Source: Actinomycetota bacterium
GTDB lineage: Bacteria > Actinomycetota > Acidimicrobiia > Acidimicrobiales > RAAP-2
Assembly: GCA_029850535.1 (NCBI GenBank)
Contig: JARCRU010000030.1
Coordinates: forward strand, 1-64,000
Direction: 5' to 3'
DNA: 64,000 nucleotides
The notes beneath the pieces were generated by a model that had not been told where the DNA came from, made no database searches, and worked only from the letters and a program-made list of their open reading frames with translations. Below, one piece after another: positions 16,948-25,755 of the stretch (position 1 is the first letter of the stretch; every line of letters begins with the position of its first letter). The position numbers were made by a program, and so were the translations under genes.

Positions 16948-17726
16948 TGGCTGAGGTAACGATGCGCGTCTGGCGCGGCGACGCCAATGGCGGCGACTTT
17001 GAGAATTACACCGTGGCCCAGAACGAGGGCGAGGTGGTGCTCGACGTGATCCACCGCATTCAAGCCACCGAGGCCCCCGACCTCGCGTGTCGCTGGAACT
17101 GCAAGGCCGGCAAGTGCGGCAGCTGCGCCGCCGAGATCAACGGCAAACCCCGTCTCATGTGCATGACCCGCATGGACACGCTGCCCGAGGGACCGGTCAC
17201 CGTCACCCCGATGAAGACGTTCCCCATCATTCGTGACCTGGTGACCGACGTCTCCTTCAACTTCGCCCAGGCCGAGAAAGTGCCGGCTCTACTGCCTCCA
17301 CCCATGCCGGAGAACGGCTACGTCATGTTCCAAGAGGACGTGCAGCGCGGCCAGGAGTTCCGCAAGTGCATCGAGTGCTTCATGTGCCAGGACGTCTGCC
17401 ACGTGATTCGTGACCACGAGGGGAACAAGCAGCACTACGCGGGCCCGCGTTTCTTCATCCGCTACGCCGAACTCGAGATGCATCCCCTCGACACCAACGA
17501 CCGACGCGACCTCATCCGTGAGGACATGGGTCTGGGCTACTGCAACATCACCAAGTGCTGCACCGAAGTCTGTCCCGAGCACATCAAGATCACGGACAAC
17601 GCGATCATCCCCCTCAAGGAGCGGGTCGTCGACGCGCACTACGACCCGGTCGCCTGGTTGGGACGCAAGATCCGTCGCAAGACCAAGCGCTCGGCGAGTG
17701 ACGCGGCCGTCCAGCCCGCCCCGTAG
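16947..17726 (+). CDS. sdhB: Succinate dehydrogenase iron-sulfur subunit
   Basis: A 259-residue protein with three Fe-S clusters. The 2Fe-2S ligands lie in CRWNCKAGKCGSC plus the cysteine after PRLM. The second domain has CIECFMCQDVC and CCTEVCPEHIKI for the 4Fe-4S and 3Fe-4S clusters. The His-rich context after the first set (CHVIRDHEGNK) is typical of Sdh1-type SdhB. It passes electrons from the SdhA flavin to the membrane anchor. It starts one base inside the sdhA stop and is followed four bases later by the SCP2-like gene. Confidence 0.96.
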   Translation: MAEVTMRVWRGDANGGDFENYTVAQNEGEVVLDVIHRIQATEAPDLACRWNCKAGKCGSCAAEINGKPRLMCMTRMDTLPEGPVTVTPMKTFPIIRDLVTDVSFNFAQAEKVPALLPPPMPENGYVMFQEDVQRGQEFRKCIECFMCQDVCHVIRDHEGNKQHYAGPRFFIRYAELEMHPLDTNDRRDLIREDMGLGYCNITKCCTEVCPEHIKITDNAIIPLKERVVDAHYDPVAWLGRKIRRKTKRSASDAAVQPAP

Positions 17727-17729
17727 TTC

Positions 17730-18092
17730 GTGAGTGAATTTCTCTCGAACCAGTGGTTCGAGGAACTCAACGACCGCCTCCGCGCGTCCGCTCCTGCCCC
17801 GTTGCCCGAAGGAGCCCGGCCCTTTCGGGTGGTCATCGACATTTCCGATGCACCGGAACATCTGCCGCGCGCGCTCACGATGGCGATCAACGACGAGGGT
17901 GCGCGCGTCGCTCCGGGTGACTCCCTCGACGCCGACACCACCTTGCGGCTCAGCTACCTCGACGCCGCGGCCCTCGCCTCGGGTCAACTCGATAGTGCGA
18001 GTGCACTGCGTGAGGGCCGCATCAAGGTCCGCGGCGACGTCAACGTCCTGGTGCCCTTCGCCGCCTGGTTACACGCCGCCCTCACCGATTAA
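17730..18092 (+). CDS. SCP2 sterol-carrier-like domain protein
   Basis: A 120-residue single-domain protein. The alternating pattern (FRVVIDISDAP, ALTMAINDEGARVAPGD, ADTTLRLSYLDAAALASGQLD, ALREGRIKVRGDVNVLVPFAAWL) fits the SCP2 lipid-carrier fold. In that fold the phrase about activity or charge of the lipid tunnel ends in a ...GRIxVxGD... strand. The ligand is unknown. It starts four bases after sdhB with a GTG and probably shares its transcript; a link to respiration is inference from position. A strong hairpin lies downstream at 18228. Confidence 0.72.
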   Translation: MSEFLSNQWFEELNDRLRASAPAPLPEGARPFRVVIDISDAPEHLPRALTMAINDEGARVAPGDSLDADTTLRLSYLDAAALASGQLDSASALREGRIKVRGDVNVLVPFAAWLHAALTD

Positions 18093-18227
18093 TTCGACGT
18101 CGTCGCCTCACCTCGTCGCCATCGAGTTCCCCTCGAGCGCAACCCCGAGGTCGTCACGTCCCCGCGAACGTCACTCACTATCAACGATTGCACGAAGGTA
18201 CCCTGCGAAAAGTCGAGGGCCATCTCG

Positions 18228-18261
18228 CCCGCCGCCCGGTCCTGATCGACCGGGCGGCGGG
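18228..18261. terminator. Strong GC hairpin between convergent genes
   Basis: A perfect 14-bp inverted repeat (18228-18241 and 18248-18261) with a 6-base loop lies between the SCP2-like gene and the sugar-binding protein gene, whose 3' ends face it. It could stop transcription from both sides. Neither strand has a proper U-run, so it would be an L-shaped, U-less terminator of the kind reported in actinobacteria. Confidence 0.6.
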
Positions 18262-18309
18262 GTTGGTACGAGTAGTCAGTCCACGCTTCTCGTGGTCTCC
18301 ACGTCGTCG

Positions 18310-19575
18310 TTACTTGATCGCGTACGTCGCGCAGTCGGCCTTGTACGTGGGCTCCGTGATCCCGGCCACTTTGGGCGACGTCGAGGTGCACAGGGCGGCG
18401 GCGGTGATGACGCCGTCCTTGATCACGGTCGCCTGGACCGCCGCGGCCGTCACCCAGGTCGGGGTCAACAAGACCGAAGGAACGTTGCGTCGACTAGCCA
18501 CGGTGGCCGTCGCGTCGCGAGTGGTGCCGTTGACCAGACCGCTGGGTGGACTCACGCCGGCACGCAGGTAGATCGCGAGGGACGCCGCGGCCTGAGCCTC
18601 GATCCAGATGGGCTTATAGACCGTGCCGCACTGGTAGCCCGAGATGATGTTCTGGAATCCGGTGAGGGTCGCGTCTTGGCCGGTGAAGGGGACGGTCTGA
18701 GGCTTGAGGCCCTGGGACTGGAGGTACGCGATGATCGGTGCGGCGTTCTCGTCATTGGGCGTCACGACGGCGTTGATCGTGGGGTGGGAACTATAGGCAC
18801 CCTGAAAGTCCGTCAGGGCCACCGAGGGGGTCCAGGTTCCGGTGTTCTCGGTCACCACGTTGCCCTTGGCCGCGCTGTAGCCGCCGGCCGCCAACGCGGC
18901 GTTATAACCCTGGGCGAAGAGGGTGGCGTTGTTGTCCGTCGGGGCCCCGCGCATGACGTAGATCTTCGGGGTCTTAACCTTCCACGCGCGGAGACAACTG
19001 AGGATCCCCGTGCCGATGAGGCCACCGACCTTGACGTTGTCGAAGCTCACGTAGTAGCTGCGCGACCCGCCCAAGGTCAGGCGGTCGTAGTCGATCACCT
19101 TCACCCCGTGCGACGCGGCGTAGGACTCGATGACGGCTCCCGTCGCCGAATCCAGCGCGTCGAGCAGAATGACTTTCGCCCCCTGGGAGATGGCCGACTG
19201 CGCCTGGGTGTATTGAGTGGTGATGCTGCCCTGAGCGTTTTGAATCAGGAATTGACTCGTGCTGAGACCGGCGGCGAGGAAGGCCCTCTTCAAATAGGGG
19301 GCGTCGAACTGGGTGTAGCGCGCGGAGGACACGGTGTCGGGCAGGAGCACCGCGATCAGCCCCTTGCCCGAGGCGACGACGCTGGTGAGATTCTTCATCG
19401 TGGAGAAATCAGTGTTGAAGGTTCCCCCCTGCACCACCGTGGTGGTGCCCGCCGCCGCCGTCGTGGTGGTCGCGGTGGCGTTCTTGGACTTCGAGTTCGT
19501 GAGAGTCACGGTGAGGGCGATGACCACGACCACGGCGAGCACCACGGCGATGTAGAGGGAGCGCTTAGTACGCAT
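18310..19575 (-). CDS. Periplasmic sugar-binding protein (xylose/ribose type), orphan
   Basis: A 421-residue type 1 solute-binding protein of the ribose/xylose ABC family. It has an N-terminal hydrophobic signal (about 8-26) without an obvious lipobox cysteine, then a Thr/Ala-rich linker. The binding fold includes LIAVLLPDTVSSARYTQFDAPYLK, the SAISQGAKVILLDALDS segment and TPNDENAAPIIAYLQSQGLK, with VPFTGQDAT as in XylF-like proteins. GAGG precedes the ATG by seven bases. No ATPase or permease genes lie nearby, so its transporter is elsewhere or it works as a receptor. A 14-bp palindrome lies about 100 bp upstream. Confidence 0.85.
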   Translation of the reverse strand: MRTKRSLYIAVVLAVVVVIALTVTLTNSKSKNATATTTTAAAGTTTVVQGGTFNTDFSTMKNLTSVVASGKGLIAVLLPDTVSSARYTQFDAPYLKRAFLAAGLSTSQFLIQNAQGSITTQYTQAQSAISQGAKVILLDALDSATGAVIESYAASHGVKVIDYDRLTLGGSRSYYVSFDNVKVGGLIGTGILSCLRAWKVKTPKIYVMRGAPTDNNATLFAQGYNAALAAGGYSAAKGNVVTENTGTWTPSVALTDFQGAYSSHPTINAVVTPNDENAAPIIAYLQSQGLKPQTVPFTGQDATLTGFQNIISGYQCGTVYKPIWIEAQAAASLAIYLRAGVSPPSGLVNGTTRDATATVASRRNVPSVLLTPTWVTAAAVQATVIKDGVITAAALCTSTSPKVAGITEPTYKADCATYAIK

Positions 19576-19840
19576 TGGTGATCCTCACGCGAGATGAGGT
19601 GGCCCCGGAACAAATGTGGTGAGAATGAGAAGGTTGCGTCATGGTCGTCTGCTTTCCTGACTTTCGAAGCTCTAGCGTGCGCTAGGCCACTGCAGGAAGC
19701 GAAGACCGGACCACCTGCGACCACCCTAGCGCCCCGTGGCGAAACTCGCCCCATGAACGTCGAGACGACCAGTGATGGCGAGTGGTCACGATGAAGAGCG
19801 CCACGTCGCGACGAGCCGGCTCCAACGACGCGTGAGGTGG
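19576..19840. other. Intergenic region with candidate operator palindrome
   Basis: This 265-bp gap separates the sugar-binding gene from the mdh 3' end. Besides the palindrome listed at 19672-19685 I see no coding pattern, tRNA or clear terminator. Confidence 0.5.
19672..19685. promoter_or_regulatory. Palindromic candidate operator for the sugar-binding gene
   Basis: CTAGCG-TG-CGCTAG is a perfect palindrome about 97 bp upstream of the ATG at 19575. Its GC-centred symmetry recalls LacI/GntR-type operators. No regulator gene is adjacent, so the assignment is tentative. Confidence 0.4.
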
Positions 19841-20830
19841 TTACACCAGTCCGAGTGAACGCACGTCCTCGCGCTCACCCACCAACTCATCGGTGGTGAC
19901 CTTGATGCGCTCCGCGGCGAACTCGTCGATCGTGAAGTCCTCCTTCACCGACCAGTTCCCCTGTCCGTCGGCCACCACGGGGAATCCGAACGTCAGTCCC
20001 TCGGGCACGCCGTACTGACCAGTCGACGTGACGCCGACCGAGACGCAGTCACCCGCCGGAGTGGGTGTGGTCAGGCTCACCACGGTGTCGATGGCGGCGT
20101 TAGCGGCCGACGCGGCGGAACTCGCTCCGCGCGCATCAATGATCGCGGCGCCGCGCTTTTGGACCGTGGTGATGAAGTCACCGCGCAACCAGTCGTGATC
20201 CGCGATGACCTCGGTGGTAGGCGCACCGCCCAGGGTGGCGTTCGCGAAGTCGGGGAACTGCGTGGCGGAGTGGTTCCCCCAGATGGCGAGGTTCTTCACG
20301 TCCTTGACGGGCACGCCCGCCTTCTTGGCCAACTGCGTCTCGGCGCGATTCTGGTCGAGACGCGTCATGGCGAACCATCGCTCGGCCGGGACTTCGGGCG
20401 CGTTGGAGCGAGCGATGAGACAGTTCGTGTTACAGGGGTTGCCCACCACCAGGATGCGTACGTCGCTGGCGGCATTGGCGGCGATGGCCCGGCCCTGAGG
20501 CTTGAAGATTCCACCATTCACGTTGAGCAGGTCGCCACGCTCCATACCGGCCTTACGCGGGATGGAGCCGACCAGGAGCGCCCAGGACGTATTGCTAAAG
20601 GCGTGATCGAGGTCACTCGTGGCTTCGATGTCGCTGAGGAGCGGGAAGGCGCAGTCGTCGAGTTCCATCACCACGCCCTGCAGGGCCTTCATGGCCGGCT
20701 CGATCTCGAGCAGACGCAGGACGATGGGGGTGTCGGGTCCGAGCAATTGTCCCGACGCGATACGAAACAGCAACGAGTAGCCGATCTGGCCGGCGGCGCC
20801 GGTGACGGTGACGTGGACGGGGGTGGTCAT
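19841..20830 (-). CDS. mdh: Malate dehydrogenase
   Basis: A 329-residue NAD-dependent malate dehydrogenase of the cytosolic-type group common in actinobacteria, interconverting malate and oxaloacetate. The nucleotide-binding motif [17 protein letters not shown] is at residues 9-25. The substrate-binding arginine lies in [15 protein letters not shown]. Catalytic Asp/Arg are around [14 protein letters not shown], and the catalytic histidine is in [22 protein letters not shown] precedes the ATG. It lies 22 bp downstream of icd on the same strand, so the two TCA genes are probably cotranscribed. Confidence 0.96.
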   Translation of the reverse strand: MTTPVHVTVTGAAGQIGYSLLFRIASGQLLGPDTPIVLRLLEIEPAMKALQGVVMELDDCAFPLLSDIEATSDLDHAFSNTSWALLVGSIPRKAGMERGDLLNVNGGIFKPQGRAIAANAASDVRILVVGNPCNTNCLIARSNAPEVPAERWFAMTRLDQNRAETQLAKKAGVPVKDVKNLAIWGNHSATQFPDFANATLGGAPTTEVIADHDWLRGDFITTVQKRGAAIIDARGASSAASAANAAIDTVVSLTTPTPAGDCVSVGVTSTGQYGVPEGLTFGFPVVADGQGNWSVKEDFTIDEFAAERIKVTTDELVGEREDVRSLGLV

Positions 20831-20852
20831 GATTCTCCTTGTACGGGTCTGT

Positions 20853-22049
20853 TTAGAGGCGGTCGACGATGGCGGAACCGAATTCCGAGCACTTCACTTC
20901 GGTGGCCCCCTGCATGAGGCGCGCGAAGTCGTAGGTCACGATCTTGTCGGCGATCGTCGCCTCCATGGCTCGGATGATGTCGTCGGCGGCGTCCTGCCAG
21001 CCGAGGTGCTCGAACATCAAGACGCCCGAGAGAAGCACGGAACCGGGGTTCACCTTGTCCTGGCCCGCGTACTTGGGCGCCGTGCCGTGGGTGGCCTCGA
21101 AGATGCCGTGGCCGGTGGTGTAATTGATGTTGGCGCCCGGAGCGATCCCGATGCCGCCGACTTGGGCGGCGAGTGCGTCGGACATGTAGTCACCGTTCAA
21201 GTTGGTGGTCGCGATGACGTCGTACTCCCTGGGGCGCAGCAGCACCTGCTGGAGCGCGATGTCGGCGATGGCGTCCTTGACGAGGATCTTGTCCCCCGGG
21301 TCTCCCCCGCAATCGTCCCAGCTCACGAAGGCGTCGGAGAATTCATCCTTCACCAGCTGGTACCCGAGCTTCATGAAGTAGCCCTCGGTGTACTTCTGAA
21401 CGTTGCCCTTGTGCACCAGCGTCACCGATTTGCGTCCGCGTTCGAGGGCGTACTGCAGGGAAGCGCGAATGAGTCGCTCGGAACCGAACTTGGAGATGGG
21501 CTTGACCCCGATGCCGGCGTGGTCGCGAATGTCCCAACCGAAGGTGTCGTGCAGGTACGAGCGCAGCTTCTCCACCTCGGGAGTGTCCGCCTCGAGCTCC
21601 ATTCCCACGTAGACGTCCTCGGTGTTCTCACGAAAGATCACCATGTCGACCCACTCCGGATGCAGCACCGGCGAGGGGACGCCGTGGAACCAGCGCACGG
21701 GGCGCAGGCACACGTAGAGGTCCAAGATCTGGCGCAGCGCGACGTTCAGCGACCGCATGCCGCCACCGATGGGCGTCGTGAGGGGGCCCTTGATGCCGAT
21801 CAGGTGCGTGCGGAAGGTCTCGACGGTCTCGTCGGGCAGCCAGTTGCCGGTCTCCTTGAACGCCTTCTCGCCGGCGAGGACCTCCTTCCACGCGATGGTC
21901 TTGCCGTGCTTCTTCGCCGCGGCGTCCATCACCATTTGTGCGGCGGGCCAGATGTCGACTCCGGTGCCGTCACCCTCGATGAAGGGAATGATCGGGTTGT
22001 CAGATACGTTGAGGACGCCGTCGGCGTTCGTTGTGATGATGTCAGCCAT
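20853..22049 (-). CDS. icd: Isocitrate dehydrogenase (NADP-type)
   Basis: Oxidative decarboxylation of isocitrate to 2-oxoglutarate. About 398 residues, close to the E. coli-type dimeric enzyme. Signatures are [19 protein letters not shown] near the start, [15 protein letters not shown] in the regulatory/substrate loop, and [20 protein letters not shown] in the cofactor region. I chose the ATG at 22049 because AGGATGG precedes it; an in-frame ATG at 22058 has no ribosome site. NADP specificity is inferred from family resemblance. It is transcribed ahead of mdh. Confidence 0.95.
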   Translation of the reverse strand: MADIITTNADGVLNVSDNPIIPFIEGDGTGVDIWPAAQMVMDAAAKKHGKTIAWKEVLAGEKAFKETGNWLPDETVETFRTHLIGIKGPLTTPIGGGMRSLNVALRQILDLYVCLRPVRWFHGVPSPVLHPEWVDMVIFRENTEDVYVGMELEADTPEVEKLRSYLHDTFGWDIRDHAGIGVKPISKFGSERLIRASLQYALERGRKSVTLVHKGNVQKYTEGYFMKLGYQLVKDEFSDAFVSWDDCGGDPGDKILVKDAIADIALQQVLLRPREYDVIATTNLNGDYMSDALAAQVGGIGIAPGANINYTTGHGIFEATHGTAPKYAGQDKVNPGSVLLSGVLMFEHLGWQDAADDIIRAMEATIADKIVTYDFARLMQGATEVKCSEFGSAIVDRL

Positions 22050-22094
22050 GTTGCCCATCCTATGACGTGGAAATCGGTCGCTCGAGTGGGCCGA

Positions 22095-22967
22095 TTAGGG
22101 TCGTCGGACCCCATCGGCCCCGTAGAGCGCCTCGTGGATCTCGCGGGTCGCGGTGGAACGGTTCAGGGTGTAGAAGTGCAGCCCGGGTGCTCCCGCGTCG
22201 AGCAATTCCCGACACAGTTCGGTGGCCGCGGCCACCCCCTCGGCCCGCACCGCGTTGGCACCACCCGACAGCTGGGCCACCTCGAGTCGCTCGATCAGTG
22301 AACGCGGCACCGCCGCACCCATCTGGGCCATGCGCGCCACACCCGCCAGCGTGGTGACCGGCATGATCCCCGGCAGGACCGGTTTGGTGACGCCGAGTTC
22401 GGCCAATTCGCCCACCAGAGTCGTCCAGTCGCGACGTTCGAAGAAGAACTGAGTCACCGCGAAATCGGCCCGCTCGAGTTTCGCCGCCAGGTGACGTCGG
22501 TCACTGGCCATGTCCTTGGAACGCGGGTGGCCCGAGGGATGGGCCGCGACGCCGATGGAGAAGTCGCCGACCTCACGCGCCATCTCCACCAGGTCGATGG
22601 CGTGTATGAAGTCCGAGGCGACGAGTTCGGGGTCGTCGGGGATGTCGCCGCCCAGCGCCATCACGTTGCGCACCCCGGCGGACCGGTAATTCTCGAGGAT
22701 CTCGCGCATCTCGTCGCGGCGATGTCCGACACAAATGAGGTGGGCCATGGTCACCAGGTGCCCATCGCGCTCGATGTCGGTCACGAGGTCGAAGGTCCGT
22801 TGACGCGATTCGCGCCCCCCGCGATAGGTGACCGAGACGAAGGAGGGGCTGAGCTTCTCGAGGTCGTGCAGGGTCGAACTCAGAGTCGCCAGCTCCTCGT
22901 CGGACTTGGGCGGGAAGAATTCGAAGGACCGCGTGGGGCCCGCGGCCAGTAACTGATCGATACGCAC
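22095..22967 (-). CDS. metF: 5,10-methylenetetrahydrofolate reductase
   Basis: A flavoenzyme reducing methylene-THF to methyl-THF for methionine synthesis; 290 residues is the normal bacterial length. Signatures are SFEFFPPKSDEELATL with the catalytic glutamate, FVSVTYRGG, and HLICVGHRRDEM. NVMALGGDIPDDP and FAVTQFFFERRDW are also present. The start is ambiguous: GTG 22967 begins just after the cupin stop, whereas ATG 22991 would overlap the cupin end. I prefer the GTG, since GGTAG precedes it and the family begins near the FEFFPP motif. It is in one strand run with cupin, folD, purH and purN. Confidence 0.94.
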   Translation of the reverse strand: MRIDQLLAAGPTRSFEFFPPKSDEELATLSSTLHDLEKLSPSFVSVTYRGGRESRQRTFDLVTDIERDGHLVTMAHLICVGHRRDEMREILENYRSAGVRNVMALGGDIPDDPELVASDFIHAIDLVEMAREVGDFSIGVAAHPSGHPRSKDMASDRRHLAAKLERADFAVTQFFFERRDWTTLVGELAELGVTKPVLPGIMPVTTLAGVARMAQMGAAVPRSLIERLEVAQLSGGANAVRAEGVAAATELCRELLDAGAPGLHFYTLNRSTATREIHEALYGADGVRRP

Positions 22968-22971
22968 TGTG

Positions 22972-23358
22972 CTACCCGCGACCGAAGTCATCCTCGAGTC
23001 GCACGATGTCGTCCTCACCGAAGTAGGTCCCGTGTTGGACCTCGATGAAGACGACCGGCTCCGCGCCGTGGTTCTCACAGCGGTGCGCCGCCCCGATCGC
23101 GATGTCGATGGACCCGCCCGCGCAGAGCACGTGAGTCGCACCGTCGAGCACGACGGTGGCGACGCCCGAGACGACGTACCAGTGTTCGGCGCGAAACTTG
23201 TGGGTCTGGTAACTCAGTCGCTTCCCCGGAGTGACCACGATGCGCTTGACCTTGTGATCGTCCGCCACGTCGTCGAGGACGGTGTAGTTGCCCCAGGGTC
23301 GCACGTCGTACTCGCGGCCCCATTCGTCAGTGTTATTCATTGCGTCAGTGTTATTCAT
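22972..23358 (-). CDS. Cupin protein, mannose-6-phosphate isomerase type II-like
   Basis: A 128-residue single cupin closely resembling the C-terminal isomerase domain of bifunctional mannose-1-P guanylyltransferase/M6P isomerases. It shows DVRPWGNYTVLD, VKRIVVTPGKRLSYQTH and FRAEHWYVVSGVATVVLDG with the metal-binding His/Glu/His set. The end, VFIEVQHGTYFGEDDIVRLE, is nearly diagnostic. No guanylyltransferase domain is present, so it is a stand-alone isomerase or sugar-phosphate cupin. The ATG at 23358 overlaps the folD stop (ATGA) behind GGAGAAGG. The first 12 residues are an imperfect duplication, MNNTDA-MNNTDE. Confidence 0.85.
   Translation of the reverse strand: MNNTDAMNNTDEWGREYDVRPWGNYTVLDDVADDHKVKRIVVTPGKRLSYQTHKFRAEHWYVVSGVATVVLDGATHVLCAGGSIDIAIGAAHRCENHGAEPVVFIEVQHGTYFGEDDIVRLEDDFGRG
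23323..23358 (-). repeat. Tandem 18-bp duplication at the cupin start codon
   Basis: Two adjacent 18-base units (23358-23341 and 23340-23323) differ at one base and each begins with ATG. Only the first has a ribosome-binding site (GGAGAAGG) in position. It looks like a recent slippage duplication that kept the frame. Confidence 0.85.
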
Positions 23359-24206
23359 TGGACCTTCTCCGCTGCGAGCACCGCGTTCCGTAACAACATT
23401 GCGCGCGTCATCGGACCAACTCCCCCGATTCGCGGGGTCACCCAACCGGCGACCTCGGTGACGTCCTCGGCGACGTCACTCATCAATTTAGTTCCCGACC
23501 AGCTCGTTCCAGCACCCACTACGGCCGCTCCGGGTGTGACCATGTCCCGCGTCACCAGCCCCGCCACGCCCGCCGCCGCGACGATCACGTCGGCGGTCCT
23601 CGTCAGTGCGCCCATGTCGTCGACCCCCGTGTGCACCACGGTGACCGCGGCGTTACAGCCCGGGCGCTTCATGGCCAACAACAGCGACAGCGGACGACCG
23701 ATGGTGAGCCCTCGACCAATGATCACGACGTGGCGCCCCTCGACCGGCACCGAGTGCGCGGCCAACAGTTCGACGATGCCCGCGGGCGTGCAGGGAAGGG
23801 GGCCGGGGGTCCCCATGACCAGTCGGCCCAGGTTGGTGGGGTGCAAACCGTCCACGTCCTTCTCGGGTCGGATGCGCAGGAGCACCTGCTCCTCGTTGAT
23901 CCCCGCGGGTAGGGGAAGTTGCACGAGAATGGAGTGCACGTTGTCGTCCGCGTTGAGCCGGTCAATCACCGCTTCGACGTCGGCCTGGGTCGCGCTCGCG
24001 GGGAGTTCCTCCTGATAGGAGTGGATACCGATCGCTTCGCAGTCGGCGTGCTTCATCGCCACGTACTTGGCGCTGGGACCATCGTCGCCCACCAGCACCG
24101 TGCCCAGTCCCACGGGTCGCCCGATTGCCGCGAGTCGCGCGACCCGATCGGCCAGCTCCATCTTGATGCGTCCCGCGAGACGTTCCCCATCCAGTAATTC
24201 AGCCAT
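23355..24206 (-). CDS. folD: Methylenetetrahydrofolate dehydrogenase/cyclohydrolase
   Basis: A bifunctional one-carbon enzyme converting methylene-THF via methenyl-THF to 10-formyl-THF, 283 residues. The catalytic lysine lies in KYVAMKHADCEAIGI. QLPLPAGINEEQVLLRI and DVDGLHPTNLGRL are family signatures. The NADP site reads VVIIGRGLTIGRPLSLLL, where most relatives have GRSxxVGxP. The C-terminal TPRIGGVGPMTRAMLL is intact. Its product feeds PurH and PurN directly upstream, and its stop overlaps the cupin start. Confidence 0.96.
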   Translation of the reverse strand: MAELLDGERLAGRIKMELADRVARLAAIGRPVGLGTVLVGDDGPSAKYVAMKHADCEAIGIHSYQEELPASATQADVEAVIDRLNADDNVHSILVQLPLPAGINEEQVLLRIRPEKDVDGLHPTNLGRLVMGTPGPLPCTPAGIVELLAAHSVPVEGRHVVIIGRGLTIGRPLSLLLAMKRPGCNAAVTVVHTGVDDMGALTRTADVIVAAAGVAGLVTRDMVTPGAAVVGAGTSWSGTKLMSDVAEDVTEVAGWVTPRIGGVGPMTRAMLLRNAVLAAEKVQ

Positions 24207-24213
24207 GTCGCTC

Positions 24214-25755
24214 CTAGTGACGAAAGTGACGCTCTCCAGTGAGCATCATGACGATTCGCGCGGCGTTGGCCGCCGCGATGACTTCGGCGTCGCGCACCGA
24301 GCCGCCGGGCTGGACCACCGACGTGACCCCGACGCTGGTCAAGGACTCGAGACCATCGGCGAAGGGGAAGAAGGCGTCAGAGGACGCCGCGGATCCCACC
24401 GCCTTGTCACCCGCCTTGGTCGCGGCGATACCCGCGGCGACGACGCGCGACTGCTGCCCGGCGCCGATGCCGACGGCGACGCCCCCGCGAGCTAGCACGA
24501 TGGCGTTGGAGGTGGTGCGCGCGCACACCCGCCACGCCAGGGTTAGGTCTCGCAACTGCTCCGGGGTGGGTTGTCGTTCGCTCACGCAGCGCCAGTCACC
24601 CACTGGCACGAGCAGTTCGTCGGCGTTCTGGACCAGTGCGGTATTGCCGAAGGTGCGAATCGACCGACCCAGCGGCTCGGGCGAGGGGGCGCTGAGGAGT
24701 CGTGTCGCCTTGCGCCGAGCGACCAGGGTCGCGACGGCCTCGTCGCTGAACGAGGTGGCGATGATGACGTCGGCCTGGGGGCCGGCGGCGATCAGTGCGG
24801 CGAGTTCGTCGTCCACCTCGCCCCCCACGGCGACGATTCCCCCGAAGGCGCTCTGGGGGTCGGCGTCGAGAGCCTGGCGAAACGCCGCCGCCGGGGTGCT
24901 CGCCACCGCCGCGCCCGAGGCGTTGGCGTGTTTGATGATGGCGACCGCGGCGAGTCCGGGAGCGTCGTCGGCGAGTTCGTGCACGAGGCGCCACGCCGCG
25001 TCGGCGTCGAACAGGTTGAGGTAGGACAGGGCCGAACCCGCGTGCTGCACGACCGCATCCCACCACGGGGTGGAGCCGGCCACGCGATAGCGCGCGCCGA
25101 TCTGGTGCGGGTTCTCGCCGTACCGCACGACACTGGCGCGCTCGAGGGTGAGGTGCAGCGTGGGCGGCACCACTTCGTCGACGGTTGCGGGCGCGGGTCC
25201 AATAGCGCCTCCTCGGTCCATCCACGCCACGATGTCGGCGTCGTAGGCCGCGGTGTGGGCGAAGGCGGCGCGCGCGAGCTCGTGGCGCGTGGCGTCGGAG
25301 AGCACACCGGATTCGCGCAGCTCCTCCAGGACCACGCCGTACTGGCTGGGACTCGTCACCACACCCACGTGGTGATGATTCTTCGCCGCCGCGCGCACCA
25401 TGGTCGGCCCACCCACGTCGATGAGCTCGATCGAGGGGTCAGAACTGAAGGGGTAGAGGTTACAGACCACCAAATCAATGGGGGCGATGTCGTGGGCGCG
25501 CAGGGCGGCCAGGTGAGAATCCTCGGAGCGATTGGCCAGAATGCCCCCGTGGATACGCGGGTGCAGGGTCTTGACGCGACCATCGAGCATCTCGGGGAAG
25601 CCCGTGACGTCGGCGACGTCCAGGTGGGCGATACCCGCCTGGGAGAGCGCACGCGCCGTACCCCCCGACGCCACGAGTTCACAACCGAGTGACTCGAGGC
25701 CCCGCGCGAAATCCTCCAGGCCCGTCTTGTCCCACACACTCACCAGTGCACGCAT
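24214..25755 (-). CDS. purH: Bifunctional AICAR formyltransferase/IMP cyclohydrolase
   Basis: Catalyses the last two steps of IMP synthesis: formylation of AICAR with 10-formyl-THF, then ring closure. 513 residues is standard. The N-terminal cyclohydrolase domain begins RALVSVWDKTGLEDFARGL and has KTLHPRIHGGILANR. The AICAR transformylase half shows VVRYGENPHQIGARY and the catalytic Lys-His pair in IIKHANASGAAVAS, then DAFFPFADGL and the C-terminal QPGGSVRD. It starts directly after purN (no gap) and precedes folD by seven bases, an arrangement that couples formyl supply to use. Confidence 0.97.
   Translation of the reverse strand: MRALVSVWDKTGLEDFARGLESLGCELVASGGTARALSQAGIAHLDVADVTGFPEMLDGRVKTLHPRIHGGILANRSEDSHLAALRAHDIAPIDLVVCNLYPFSSDPSIELIDVGGPTMVRAAAKNHHHVGVVTSPSQYGVVLEELRESGVLSDATRHELARAAFAHTAAYDADIVAWMDRGGAIGPAPATVDEVVPPTLHLTLERASVVRYGENPHQIGARYRVAGSTPWWDAVVQHAGSALSYLNLFDADAAWRLVHELADDAPGLAAVAIIKHANASGAAVASTPAAAFRQALDADPQSAFGGIVAVGGEVDDELAALIAAGPQADVIIATSFSDEAVATLVARRKATRLLSAPSPEPLGRSIRTFGNTALVQNADELLVPVGDWRCVSERQPTPEQLRDLTLAWRVCARTTSNAIVLARGGVAVGIGAGQQSRVVAAGIAATKAGDKAVGSAASSDAFFPFADGLESLTSVGVTSVVQPGGSVRDAEVIAAANAARIVMMLTGERHFRH

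Noticed and set aside
17734..19581. A 615-codon plus-strand open frame running across the SCP2-like gene and antisense to the sugar-binding gene
   Set aside because: It is a GC-codon shadow: Arg/Gly/His-rich, no family resemblance, and it crosses a strong hairpin between two well-supported genes.
20802..22301. A 499-codon plus-strand frame antisense to icd and metF
   Set aside because: Shadow of icd; low-complexity His/Asp/Val-rich translation without motifs, while icd on the other strand is unmistakable.
22972..23445. Longer cupin start at 23445
   Set aside because: It would lie within folD, and the ATG at 23358 has an ideal ribosome site and a 4-base overlap with the folD stop.
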